Origin: Verrucomicrobiia bacterium
Lineage (GTDB): Bacteria; Verrucomicrobiota; Verrucomicrobiia; Limisphaerales; Fontisphaeraceae
Assembly (NCBI GenBank): GCA_026414565.1
Contig: JAOAIT010000027.1
Location: 1 to 64,000, forward strand
Direction of reading: 5' to 3'
Length of the DNA: 64,000 bases
The translations under genes and the position numbers were made by a program. Below are positions 45,518-55,513 of the stretch, one piece after another (position 1 is the first letter of the stretch; the number at the start of each line of letters is the position of its first letter). The notes beneath the pieces were generated by a model, which ran no database searches, was not told where the DNA came from, and saw only the letters and a program-made list of their open reading frames with translations.

Positions 45518-46213
45518 TCAACGGCGGGCGTTGTAGGCGGGGCAGGCGTACTTGGTGGCCGCCAGATGGCGGGCTTCCTCCAGCAGGGCGGGGGGCGGGA
45601 CGAGCACCTCCCAGCCCACTTGCCATTGCTCGCGCGCGTGGGCGAGCATGGCCGCCTCCCAATCGGCGCGGGCCAGACCGCGCGGGGGCGGCTGAAGGGA
45701 GCCCTGGATGAGCAGCCCCTCGCGGGTGCGGCGCTGGGCGGCCCCGGCAATCTTGCGCCCGTGGCGCAGCAGATCAAATTGCTCGTAACCCGCAAAACAC
45801 TGCCCGGGCGCTTCCTCGCGGCGCTGGGGGGCCAGCTCGGTGGCGAGGCCCAGCCGCGCCAGCGCGCCCTGAATCCATTGATGCATCCGCTGATAACTCT
45901 GCGCGGCGCGCAGGTCATACCAGGCATCGGCCGGCGGCACCGCCACACTGTAGGTCCAATCCGCGTCATGGGGCACCAGCCCGCCGCCGGTGGGACGCCG
46001 GATGAGCGGGCGCAGCGCGGTGAGCCGCTCCAGCTCGGCGTATTTCTGGAAAAAACCAAACGTGGCCGCCGGCGCGCTCCAGCCGTAGAACCGCAGCACC
46101 GGCCGGCCAAGGGCCGGAGCGGCCCGCAGGATCGCCTCATCCAACGCCATGTTGAAGGCCGGCTCGTGCAGGGCGCAGGGCAGGTAATACCAGGCATGCA
46201 GCGTGTCGGCCAT
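45518..46213 (-). CDS. Lipoate-protein ligase A family protein (BPL/LPL fold)
   Basis: 231 residues. The opening YYLPCALHEPAFNMALDEAI, VLRFYGWSAPAATFGFFQKY, the RRPTGGGLVPHD motif and GRKIAGAAQRRT loop with its lysine are the biotin/lipoate ligase catalytic core. It could ligate lipoate or transfer octanoate or lipoate (LipM/LipL-like). Eighteen nt downstream of nth on the same strand, suggesting co-transcription with the repair genes. Confidence 0.82.
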   Translation of the reverse strand: MADTLHAWYYLPCALHEPAFNMALDEAILRAAPALGRPVLRFYGWSAPAATFGFFQKYAELERLTALRPLIRRPTGGGLVPHDADWTYSVAVPPADAWYDLRAAQSYQRMHQWIQGALARLGLATELAPQRREEAPGQCFAGYEQFDLLRHGRKIAGAAQRRTREGLLIQGSLQPPPRGLARADWEAAMLAHAREQWQVGWEVLVPPPALLEEARHLAATKYACPAYNARR

Positions 46214-46230
46214 GCAGACGGCAGGGGGCG

Positions 46231-46902
46231 CTAGACTTTGTCCGCGCTGGGGCAGTGGGCGCGGATTTCACAGTGGGCGCAGTCCGGTTTGCGGGCGCTG
46301 CAACGGCGGCGGCCATGCCAGATCAGCCAGTGGCTGAACCGCGTCCACTCCGCGCGCGGGACCAGCTCCATGAGCTCGCGCTCGATTTTCTCCGGATCTT
46401 TCTCGGGCGTGAGCTGGAGCCGCGCCGCCAGCCGGCTCACGTGGGTGTCCACCACAATGCCCTCATTCAGCCCAAAGGCGTTGCCGAGGACAACGTTGGC
46501 CGTCTTGCGCCCCACGCCCGCCAGCGCGGTCAACTCCTCCATGGTGCGCGGCACCTCCCCCCCGTGGCGCTCCACCAGCGCGCGGCAGGCGGCCTGGATG
46601 CTTTTGGCCTTGTTGCGATAAAATCCGGTGCTCTGGATGTCCTTCTCCAGCTCGGCCTGCGGCGCGCGCGCGTAATCGGCGGCGCAGCGGTATTTCTGAA
46701 ACAAGATGGCCGTGACCTGATTCACCCGCGCATCCGTGCACTGCGCGGAGAGGATGGTGGCGATGAGCAGCTCCAGGGGATTGGTGTAATTCAGCTCGCA
46801 ATGCGCGTCGGGGTAGGTGGCCCGCAATGCGGCGCACAGGCGCGCGACGCGCGCCGCGCGGGCGGCGGCGGACTCGCGGCCGGAAGAGGCGGGACGGGGC
46901 AT
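46231..46902 (-). CDS. nth: Endonuclease III (DNA glycosylase/AP lyase)
   Basis: 223 residues. It removes oxidised pyrimidines and nicks at abasic sites. NPLELLIATILSAQCTD, the helix-hairpin-helix region LTALAGVGRKTANVVLGNAF with catalytic Lys, VDTHVSRLAARL with catalytic Asp and the C-terminal [4Fe-4S] cysteines (CSARKPDCAHCEIRAHC) are all present. Six nt separate it from the upstream uracil-DNA glycosylase gene. Confidence 0.96.
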   Translation of the reverse strand: MPRPASSGRESAAARAARVARLCAALRATYPDAHCELNYTNPLELLIATILSAQCTDARVNQVTAILFQKYRCAADYARAPQAELEKDIQSTGFYRNKAKSIQAACRALVERHGGEVPRTMEELTALAGVGRKTANVVLGNAFGLNEGIVVDTHVSRLAARLQLTPEKDPEKIERELMELVPRAEWTRFSHWLIWHGRRRCSARKPDCAHCEIRAHCPSADKV

Positions 46903-46908
46903 GGCAGG

Positions 46909-47835
46909 TTACTTTTTCAGAAAATATTGGCGCTGTTTTTCGCTGATCGGCAGGCCCAGCTTCTCCATCACCTGCAGCAAATCCTCCCACACCTGCCGCT
47001 TGGCGGCGAGGGATTGATTGCGCAGCAGGTAGGCGGGGTGATACGTGGGCATGAGCGGGATGCCGCGGTAATCGCGCCACACCCCCCGCTCCTTGGTGAT
47101 GGAAACTCTCTGCTGGGTCAGCCCCTCCAGGGCCGTGGCGCCCAGGGCCACGAGCACCTTGGGCCGGATCAGATCAATCTGCTGCTGCAGCCACGGCAGG
47201 CAGGTGACCATTTCCTGGGGCGTGGGCTTGCGGTTGCCGCTGGTCTGGCCCGGGGTGTCCGGCCGGCATTTGAGCACGTTGGCTATGAAAACCTCCTCCC
47301 GCCGCAGGCCCATGGTCTGGATCATTTTGGTCAGCAACTGGCCCGCCGCCCCCACAAACGGCTCCCCCTGCGCGTCTTCATCCGCCCCCGGCGCCTCGCC
47401 CACAAACATCAAATCGGCGTATAGGTTGCCTACCCCAAAAACCACCGTGCGGCGGCTGCGAACCAGATGCGGGCACTTGACGCAGGCCAGCACCCGGGCC
47501 CGCAGGGAGGCCAGGGCCAGCTCGCGATCCCCGGCCTCCACCGGCACCGGCTTCGGCCCCGGCGCCGGCGCAGCGGAGGGCGGCGCTGCCGGCGGTTTCG
47601 GCGCGGTAACAAAACCCAGAGTGCCGGGCGGCAGGGAGGGTTTCGGCGGGGCGGGGGACGCAGACGGCGCGGGCGGCAGCGCTGGGGCGGCCGCCGGCCG
47701 CCGTGGCGCGGCCACGGCCGGCCTGGCCAGCGCGGCCAGGGTTTCAGGTTTCACCAAAACCCAGGACTGGCCGCGATGCCGCAGCTCTTCCAGGTGGGCA
47801 ATGGTGGCTTCCAGAAGCTGCTGGTACCCGTTCAC
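46909..47835 (-). CDS. Uracil-DNA glycosylase, family 4 ([4Fe-4S])
   Basis: 308 residues. The catalytic half (about 110-305) shows FVGEAPGADEDAQGEPFVG, the iron-sulfur cysteines of ACVKCPH and ANVLKCRP, and the PTYHPAYLLRN loop, all typical of family 4 UDG. It excises uracil from DNA. The N-terminal 100 residues have a short helical segment then a Pro/Ala-rich linker (APALPPAPSASPAPPKPS), longer than the minimal enzyme. It forms a repair gene pair with nth. Confidence 0.93.
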   Translation of the reverse strand: MNGYQQLLEATIAHLEELRHRGQSWVLVKPETLAALARPAVAAPRRPAAAPALPPAPSASPAPPKPSLPPGTLGFVTAPKPPAAPPSAAPAPGPKPVPVEAGDRELALASLRARVLACVKCPHLVRSRRTVVFGVGNLYADLMFVGEAPGADEDAQGEPFVGAAGQLLTKMIQTMGLRREEVFIANVLKCRPDTPGQTSGNRKPTPQEMVTCLPWLQQQIDLIRPKVLVALGATALEGLTQQRVSITKERGVWRDYRGIPLMPTYHPAYLLRNQSLAAKRQVWEDLLQVMEKLGLPISEKQRQYFLKK

Positions 47836-47902
47836 GGCGGTGATGTTAATGGGTGTGACCGCTCATGCACGAAAAAATTGCGCCCCCGCGCCGGCTGCGG
47901 GC

Positions 47903-49819
47903 CTACCAATTCTTGAAAGTGCGGTTGGAGCGCTTGCGGGCATCAGCGGCCTCCGGCGGAATGTAGGGCAGCATTTTCTCCTCCACCTTGGCCGCCTCCA
48001 ACAACTGCCGCGCCTGCTCCGGCGTCAGGCCCATGACTTTGACCGCGCGGGAGGGATCCGCCTGGCCTTGTCCCTCGGGCGGCGGATTTTTGTTGCCCGC
48101 GGCGTCTTGCGCCTCCGCGGGTGAACGATCGCCCTGCTGTTGCTGCTGCTGCTGGTCCGGCGTGGGCTGCGGTTGAGCCTGCGGCGCCGGGTTCTGCTCC
48201 GGCTGCCGGGCATTCTGTCCGCCTTGCTGCTCATTTTGCGCCTGGGATTGCTGGGAGGGGTTGGGGGAGTTCTCCCCCTGCGAATCCTGGGAATTGGAGG
48301 AGGACTGCTGCTGTTGCTGCTGCTGCTGCTGTTGAAGCTGCTCCAGCTCCTCCAGTTTGCGCCGGATGACCTCCAGGTTGTGCTGGGCATCGGCATCCTG
48401 CGGATTCAGGCGCAGGGCATGGGCCAGATGATTGGTGGCGGTCTGCCAGGCGGCCTTTTTCTTCTCCAGCTCCGGCTCGGCCTGGCCCAGATGATAGCGC
48501 GCGCTGGCGGCGTTGTAGAAGGCGCGCTGCTGCAAATCCAGGTTTTCGGGGGTCATCGCCGCCGCCTCGAATTCCCGGGCGGCCCGCTCGTAATCGCGAT
48601 CGCGGAAGGCCGCCACGCCCAGGTTGTAGCGCAGGCGGTTGTCCTCCGGACGTTTGAGCAGCAGCTCTTCATAGGCTTTTTTGGCCGCCTTGTGGTAACC
48701 GCGATCCAGCTCCCGGCGGGCCTCCGCGGGCGACACCGCCTGCGCCGGCCCGCCGGCCCACAGCAGGGCCAGGCCGGCCAGCCCCCACACCACGCGCCGG
48801 GCGCGGCGCCATGTCCAGCGTTCACGCATGGGACAATCGCCCACGAGAATTTCGGCCAGCAGCAGCAAAATGGCAAGCCCCAGCGGCCAGTGATACCGCT
48901 CATGATAGACGCGCACCATGCGCGCCGCCTGCTCGGCTTTGGGCAGGGGGGCAATGCCTTTTTCGTACAGCAGGGCCATGGTGCCCGCCCCGGCCAGCCG
49001 CAGATAAAACCCGCCCCCGGTGGTGGCCACCTCGTGCAGCAGGCGCTCCTCCAGCCGGGTGCGCACGGGCCGGCCCTCGGCATCCCGCGCCGTTTCGCGG
49101 CGGCCGCCCGGCTCGGGCACGCGCAATTCCTCGCCTTCGGGCGTGCCGATGCCGATGGTAAAAATCTTGATGCCCGCCCTGGCGGCGGCGGCGGCGGCCT
49201 CCAGCACGCCGGCCTCGTGATCCTCGCCATCCGAAAACACGACCAGCACCTTGTGGCTTTCGCCCGCGTTGGTGAAGGCGGCCTGCGCCACTTCGATCGC
49301 CTCGGCAATCGCGGTGCCGCCCTGCGGAATGATTTCCGTGTCCAGCATCATGACGCTCTGCCGGAAGGCCTCGGTGTCCATCGTCAGCGGGCATTGGAGA
49401 AACGCCGAGCCGGCAAAGGCAATCAGCCCCACCCGGTCGCTGCGGGCCGTCTGGGCCAGGTCCAGCGCGGCAAGCTTGGCGCGTTCAAGGCGGTTGGGCT
49501 TGATGTCCTCGGCCAGCATGCTGCGGGAGGTGTCCACGGCCAGCAGAATGTCCACGCCCCGGCGTTTGACCTCCTCCCAGTGATACCCCCACTGCGGCCG
49601 GGCGGCGGCGACAATCAGCAGGGCCAGCGCCGCCAGCAGCAGCGCCTGCCGCCCGCGCCGGCGGGCCGGGGAGAACCCCTCGGTGAGGCCCGGCAGCAGC
49701 CGCGCGTGAATGAAGCGCTCCAGCAGCGCCTGGCGCCGCCGGCCCAGGTGCCAGAACAGCCACAGCGCCGCCGGCACCAGCAGCAGCAGCCATAACAGTT
49801 GGGGTTCGGCAAATCTCAT
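47903..49819 (-). CDS. VWA/TPR membrane protein (BatB/BatC-like fusion) with poly-Gln region
   Basis: 638 residues. Starts with a transmembrane anchor (LLWLLLLVPAALWLFW). The VWA domain has the metal site DTSRS in LAVDTSRSMLAEDIKP and VFSDGEDHEAGV. A second membrane segment (VWGLAGLALLWAGG) precedes TPR repeats (about 370-480). After these comes a low-complexity Gln/Ser/Asn/Pro-rich stretch with a run of ten glutamines, encoded by CTG/TTG-type repeats on the plus strand near 48305-48340. Its start overlaps the upstream VWA gene (ATGA). The Bat architecture suggests a membrane complex with the MoxR ATPase. Confidence 0.9.
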   Translation of the reverse strand: MRFAEPQLLWLLLLVPAALWLFWHLGRRRQALLERFIHARLLPGLTEGFSPARRRGRQALLLAALALLIVAAARPQWGYHWEEVKRRGVDILLAVDTSRSMLAEDIKPNRLERAKLAALDLAQTARSDRVGLIAFAGSAFLQCPLTMDTEAFRQSVMMLDTEIIPQGGTAIAEAIEVAQAAFTNAGESHKVLVVFSDGEDHEAGVLEAAAAAARAGIKIFTIGIGTPEGEELRVPEPGGRRETARDAEGRPVRTRLEERLLHEVATTGGGFYLRLAGAGTMALLYEKGIAPLPKAEQAARMVRVYHERYHWPLGLAILLLLAEILVGDCPMRERWTWRRARRVVWGLAGLALLWAGGPAQAVSPAEARRELDRGYHKAAKKAYEELLLKRPEDNRLRYNLGVAAFRDRDYERAAREFEAAAMTPENLDLQQRAFYNAASARYHLGQAEPELEKKKAAWQTATNHLAHALRLNPQDADAQHNLEVIRRKLEELEQLQQQQQQQQQQSSSNSQDSQGENSPNPSQQSQAQNEQQGGQNARQPEQNPAPQAQPQPTPDQQQQQQQGDRSPAEAQDAAGNKNPPPEGQGQADPSRAVKVMGLTPEQARQLLEAAKVEEKMLPYIPPEAADARKRSNRTFKNW

Positions 49820-50814
49820 GGCAACTGTCGCAGCCAGGTCTGGCTCAGCACCATTTCCAGCACCAGCAGCCCCACCGCCCCCAGCAGCAGCCAGTGCGCC
49901 AGCTCGGTGTGCTGCGAAAATTTTTTGATGACCACCTCGGTTTTCTCCAGGCGGTCAATCTCCTCGTAAATCTGGCGGAAACGCTCCGTGTTGTCGGCGC
50001 GGTAATACTTGCCGCCGGTAAGCTCGGCGATTTTCTGCAGGGTCTCCTCGTCAATGTCCACCAGCACCGGCTCGCGGATGAGCCGGCCCATGAACTGGCG
50101 CAGCACATACGACTGTCCCTGCCGCCCGATGCCGATGGTGTACACCTTGATGCCCAGCGCCCGGGCGGCTTCGGCCGCCGCCAGCGGGGGCACCTTGCCC
50201 GCGTTGTTCTGGCCGTCGGTCATCAGGATCACCAGGCGGCTTTTGGCGGGCACGTGCTCCAGCCGATTCACCGCCGTGGCCAGGGCCGAGCCGATGGCCG
50301 TGGAGTTGTATTCGCGCACCGCCCCCAACTGCAGCCGCTCCAGATTCTGCAGCAGAAAATCATGGTCCAGCGTCAGCGGCGCCGCCACGTACGGGCGCCC
50401 GGCAAAGGCCACGATGCCGATCCGATCGCTGGGCCGTTTCTTGATGAACTCCCGCAGCACCTCCCGCGCCATGTCCAGCCGGTTCACATCCCGCCCCCGC
50501 AGGTTGAAGTCCATGGCCTCCATGCTGCCCGACATGTCCAGCGCCACCATGATGTCCACCCCGCTCGCGCTGATGGACGTCTCGGTGTGGGTCCGCCGCG
50601 GCTGGGCCAGCGCCACGAGGGCCAGCGCCAGCGCCAGCCAGCGCAAATGCGCCAGCCAGCTCCCCGGCGCCGAGCGGGCCGGCCGCAGCCCCGTGGGCAG
50701 CAGTTGCAGCGAGGAATACACCAGCGCCGCGCGCCGGCCCGTGCGCCCCACCAGCCACGCCACCGCCGGCACCAGCAGCAGCAACCATAACAGTTGGGGA
50801 TGCGCAAAGGTCAT
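49816..50814 (-). CDS. VWA-domain membrane protein (BatA-like)
   Basis: 332 residues from the ATG at 50814, which overlaps the stop of the upstream gene (ATGA). N-terminal transmembrane segment (LLWLLLLVPAVAWLVG), then a second (LAHLRWLALALALVALAQP). VWA domain with metal site DMSGS in IMVALDMSGSMEAMDFN, and a C-terminal transmembrane helix (LAHWLLLGAVGLLVLEMVL). Its order beside MoxR and DUF58 genes is the classic Bat operon. Confidence 0.9.
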   Translation of the reverse strand: MTFAHPQLLWLLLLVPAVAWLVGRTGRRAALVYSSLQLLPTGLRPARSAPGSWLAHLRWLALALALVALAQPRRTHTETSISASGVDIMVALDMSGSMEAMDFNLRGRDVNRLDMAREVLREFIKKRPSDRIGIVAFAGRPYVAAPLTLDHDFLLQNLERLQLGAVREYNSTAIGSALATAVNRLEHVPAKSRLVILMTDGQNNAGKVPPLAAAEAARALGIKVYTIGIGRQGQSYVLRQFMGRLIREPVLVDIDEETLQKIAELTGGKYYRADNTERFRQIYEEIDRLEKTEVVIKKFSQHTELAHWLLLGAVGLLVLEMVLSQTWLRQLP

Positions 50815-51410
50815 GACCGGCACGCAGGCGCGGCGGGCGGGGCCTCCGCCGCCGGCACGGTTTCCACCAGCGAAGTTTCATCCACCAGGCGCAGCGCCGC
50901 GGCATGCAACCGGCGCAGCGCCTCCTCCGTCGGCTCGAAGCGGGCGAACTTGATCAGATCGCACTCCGTCAGAAAATCGGCCAGCAGCTCCTTGTGGCGC
51001 GGCTGCAACAGCAGGGTGCGCTGCAAATCCTGGAGAAACTCCTCCGTGGTCCGCTCCGGGGCGGGCAGATGAAAGCGGCGCTCCAGATACCAGCGCAGGG
51101 CGGCGGACACGGCCACGGTGAAGCGCTCCGGATCTCCCAGAAGCTGCCAGGCCGCCTCGAGCCGCCGGCGGGCCTCCACGTGCGGCGGCAGCGGCGGGGC
51201 GGCGGCCGCGGGCGGGGCCAGGCGCCGCTTCTGCCACCACCGCCACAGCCCCCACGCCAGCGCCGCCAGCAGCAGGCACGCCGCCACCCACCCCAGCCAG
51301 GCCCAGCCGGACGGGATGTCCACCGGCGGTTTGAGCGGCCGCAGCTCCTCCACGGCGTTGGTCACGGCCGCCGGCGCAGAAGGTTGAGGCATGGGCAAAC
51401 CCGCCGCCAT
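50811..51410 (-). CDS. Membrane-anchored DUF4381-like protein of the Bat operon
   Basis: 199 residues. N-terminal Pro-rich segment, one transmembrane helix (WLGWVAACLLLAALAWGLW), a basic region, then a cytosolic helical domain with VSAALRWYLERRFHLPAPER and TTEEFLQDLQRTLL. The location between DUF58 and BatA-like genes is where DUF4381/BatD-type small membrane proteins are usually found. The next gene overlaps its stop. Confidence 0.75.
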   Translation of the reverse strand: MAAGLPMPQPSAPAAVTNAVEELRPLKPPVDIPSGWAWLGWVAACLLLAALAWGLWRWWQKRRLAPPAAAAPPLPPHVEARRRLEAAWQLLGDPERFTVAVSAALRWYLERRFHLPAPERTTEEFLQDLQRTLLLQPRHKELLADFLTECDLIKFARFEPTEEALRRLHAAALRLVDETSLVETVPAAEAPPAAPACRS

Positions 51411-51416
51411 AAACGC

Positions 51417-52340
51417 TCATCCGCGCAGCCGCCGTTTTTCGCGCGTGGCGAAGAAACGGCCCAGCGCGGCCTCGTACGGTTGATCCGTGCGCACCTGCAG
51501 GGCATCGGTGCGGGCAAGCCGGAAGGTTTGCTCGAGCTGCGCCTGCTGCTGGCGGCGCTGCTGCTGCCAGGCGGCGCGCCAGGCCTCGTGGCCGGTGTCC
51601 ACCACCGCCTGCTCGCCGGTTTCGGCGTCCTGCAACACCAGCCGGCCCACATCGGGCAGCGTGAATTCGTGGGGATCGGTGATCTGCACGCACACCACAT
51701 CATGCCGCCGGCGGGCCTGCCGCAGGGCGGACAGCCAGGGCGGGGACGGCAGGGGCGCCCGGCGCGCCCAGCGCGGCGTGTTGTCCAGAAAATCCGACAG
51801 CACCACCACAATCGCCCGGCGGGGAAGGACCCGGTTGAGAAAGTCCAAAGCCCCGGCCAGATCGGTCTGCGCCTGCTGCGGCGCGTAAAACAAAATCTCG
51901 CGGATGACCCGCAGCACGTGGCGGCGGCCCTTGCGCGGCGGGATGAACTTTTCCACCTGCCGCGTGAACAACGCCAGCCCCACCTTGTCGTTGTTGCGGA
52001 TGGCCGAGAAGGCCAGCACCGACGCAATCTCCGCCGCCAGCTCGCGCTTGGACGGCCCGGCGGAGCCAAAGCGCCCGCTGCCGCTGGCGTCCACCAGCAG
52101 CATGACGGTCAGCTCGCGCTCCTCCACAAATTTCTTGATGAAGGGATGATTCATCCGGGCGGTGACATTCCAGTCAATCGCGCGCACCTCATCGCCGGGC
52201 TGGTACTCGCGCACCTCGTCAAAGTTCATGCCCTGCCCCTTGAAGACGCTGTGATACTGCCCCCCCAGCGTCTCGGTCACGAGCCGGTTGGTGCGGATTT
52301 CAATCTGCCGGATTTTTTTGAGAATTTCCGGGGGGATCAT
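51417..52340 (-). CDS. DUF58 domain protein (VWA-like)
   Basis: 307 residues from the ATG at 52340 (MIPPEILKKIRQIEIRTNRL). The family hallmark is YQPGDEVRAIDWNVTARMN followed by IKKFVEERELTVMLLVDASG with a VWA-like metal site DASGS. Its start is 28 nt downstream of the MoxR stop. It probably acts with the MoxR-type ATPase on the Bat-type membrane proteins. Confidence 0.92.
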   Translation of the reverse strand: MIPPEILKKIRQIEIRTNRLVTETLGGQYHSVFKGQGMNFDEVREYQPGDEVRAIDWNVTARMNHPFIKKFVEERELTVMLLVDASGSGRFGSAGPSKRELAAEIASVLAFSAIRNNDKVGLALFTRQVEKFIPPRKGRRHVLRVIREILFYAPQQAQTDLAGALDFLNRVLPRRAIVVVLSDFLDNTPRWARRAPLPSPPWLSALRQARRRHDVVCVQITDPHEFTLPDVGRLVLQDAETGEQAVVDTGHEAWRAAWQQQRRQQQAQLEQTFRLARTDALQVRTDQPYEAALGRFFATREKRRLRG

Positions 52341-52368
52341 AGGCCGGGGCGCCCGCCCCGCCCGCGCC

Positions 52369-53412
<1,044 letters not shown>

Positions 53413-53533
53413 TTTCCGCCCGATTCACGCCGCCGCGCCGGGACGCCTGTTAACGTTTGGCGCAAGGGAATGGGCTGCGCTGCCGGAGCGTGGGCAGCGG
53501 GAGATGACCAAGTCTCAGCCGCTGAAGGCGCGC

Positions 53534-55510
53534 TTATTTCTTGGGCGGGGGATTCCCGGCTTTGGCCGCCGCGGCGGGACGCGCCGGGGGAGCGGGACGC
53601 CCGATCACGGCCACCAGCAATTCCTGCGCGGGCACCAGATGCCGATAATAAAAGGCCTGCATCATGTCCTCGGCCGGCACGGCCGTGCGCACCACCTCCT
53701 GCCCGTCCACCACGGCCCGCCCCTCCAGGGTGAGGCGCAGGAGGTTGGTCTCCGGCGCGGGCGGAGCGGTGAGATTCAACCGCGCCACATTCGTGCCCGC
53801 CGGCACCCGCCCCCCGCCGAGCACGAAGCCCCTGGGCGCGTCTTTGAGCACCACCTTGATTTCATTGGTGAATCCATCCTTGCGCAGGGCGTGGACGGTC
53901 ACCGGCACACTGGCCCCGGGACGCACATTCAGGCTGGACGGCACCACCCGCAGCTCGAAGTCCGGCCGCGGCGCGCTCAAGCGCAGGCGATAGGCGTATT
54001 CCGGCCCGCCCTGATTTTGCGTGTCGCTCAGGTGGACGAAATAACGGCCCGCCGCCGGCAGCTTGAACAGGACATACGCATCGGCGTGATGCGTGTTCAG
54101 GCCGCTGGCCTTGTCCTCGTGATCATCGTTCAAGGCCACCGTCCGTCCCTGGGCATCCGTGACGCGCAGCAACGCATCGAGCGGGGAATTCAGCCGGCGG
54201 GCCATGACCTCGGCCACCACCGTTTCGCCCGCCCGGCCTTCCCACACGAACACATCCACATCGCCCGGGCGGTCAATCCGGCCGTTGAGCACCACCGGCA
54301 GCTCCACCGGCTGCGCCGTGCGCACCACGTTGTTGGCCTCGGTTTCCTCCCGCTCGGGCAGGGTGTCGGCGGCAAACGGCACGGGGGGCGACTCCCCCTT
54401 GTCGCCGCGCACCTGCAGCCATTGGATGCCCGCCGCAGTGGGGGTGATGTCCAGCGTGGTTTGCGTCAAATTCCAGCCCTTCAGCTCCACCCTGGTGGTT
54501 TGCCCCACCGGCCCGCCCAGGGGGTAAATGCTGGTGATGAACGGCACGGCCCCGGCGGTGATGCGATACACAAAATCCTCGCGCCCGCGATACAGGGCGT
54601 CCTTGATTTCCAGGACATACTCGCCGTCGGCCGGCAGCTCGTAGTACAGCACGGGATCCGGGTTGTGCCGGAAATCATCCACATATTGCAGCTCCCGCCC
54701 GCGGCTGTCGTACAGGCCAATGGTGGCTTGAAACCAGCCCGGCACGGCGTCCGCCACATACGGGATGAGCTGCCGTGCCTGCACCTGCACCACCAGCCGC
54801 TCGCCGCGGCGGCCTTTGAAGCGATACCGGTCCACGTCGCCCGGCAAGATCTGGCCATTGATCACCACCGGCAGCGCCACGCTGGCGCCCAGCTCGGTGG
54901 CGTTGGGCCGCGGCTCCACCTCCACATGCTCCGGCAGCTCGCCCACATAAAACGCGACGGGATTGGACAACCCCGCCGCCGTGCGCATCCGCAGCTCGCG
55001 GCGGCCCGGCTGGGCATCCGGGGCCAGGGTCAGGCGCAGGGCGACATCCTCCGCCAACTGCGGGTTGGGCGGGCGCTGGTTTTTGGGGTTGGCCAGTTTG
55101 CGCCGGATCTCATTCATCTCCCGCTCCAGCGCGGCGCGATCCAGGCGCTCGATGAGGTTGGTGTTCAGCTCGCTGACGAAGCTGACCACCGGATTGGTTT
55201 TGGGCGTGCTGGCCAGGGCCTGCTGCATGTTGCGCAGGCGATCCCGCAGCAGCGTCAACTGGCGGCCGTTCAGCGGCTTGATGTGCTCCACCACCACCCC
55301 CTCCACCCCGCCGCCCGTCACCACGGCGTTGGTGATGCCGTCCAGATATTGCCCGCTCAAGACCGCCTGAAAAGTGGTCCCCGGCCGCCCGCCGGCGGGG
55401 TACAGGTAACCGATATAAGGATTGCGCTGCGCCGCCAGCGGCGCCGCCGCGGCCCACCCCATCACCGCCGCCAGCGCGGCCATGAGTCGCCCAACGTGCA
55501 TCCCCGCCAT
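53534..55510 (-). CDS. Secreted pre-peptidase C-terminal (PPC) domain protein
   Basis: 658 residues. Signal peptide (MAALAAVMGWAAAAPLAAQ) then YIGYLYPAGGRPGTTFQAVL, an N-terminal region with a strongly helical section (about 55-120), then PPC-type beta domains (RYRFKGRRGERLVVQVQARQ, ELPADGEYVLEIKDALYRGR, DVFVWEGRAGETVVAEVMAR). Ends in a Pro/Ala/Lys-rich tail. Such proteins occur beside DUF1501 genes in PVC bacteria; the neighbour 4 nt upstream fits. Confidence 0.85.
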   Translation of the reverse strand: MAGMHVGRLMAALAAVMGWAAAAPLAAQRNPYIGYLYPAGGRPGTTFQAVLSGQYLDGITNAVVTGGGVEGVVVEHIKPLNGRQLTLLRDRLRNMQQALASTPKTNPVVSFVSELNTNLIERLDRAALEREMNEIRRKLANPKNQRPPNPQLAEDVALRLTLAPDAQPGRRELRMRTAAGLSNPVAFYVGELPEHVEVEPRPNATELGASVALPVVINGQILPGDVDRYRFKGRRGERLVVQVQARQLIPYVADAVPGWFQATIGLYDSRGRELQYVDDFRHNPDPVLYYELPADGEYVLEIKDALYRGREDFVYRITAGAVPFITSIYPLGGPVGQTTRVELKGWNLTQTTLDITPTAAGIQWLQVRGDKGESPPVPFAADTLPEREETEANNVVRTAQPVELPVVLNGRIDRPGDVDVFVWEGRAGETVVAEVMARRLNSPLDALLRVTDAQGRTVALNDDHEDKASGLNTHHADAYVLFKLPAAGRYFVHLSDTQNQGGPEYAYRLRLSAPRPDFELRVVPSSLNVRPGASVPVTVHALRKDGFTNEIKVVLKDAPRGFVLGGGRVPAGTNVARLNLTAPPAPETNLLRLTLEGRAVVDGQEVVRTAVPAEDMMQAFYYRHLVPAQELLVAVIGRPAPPARPAAAAKAGNPPPKK

Positions 55511-55513
55511 GAA

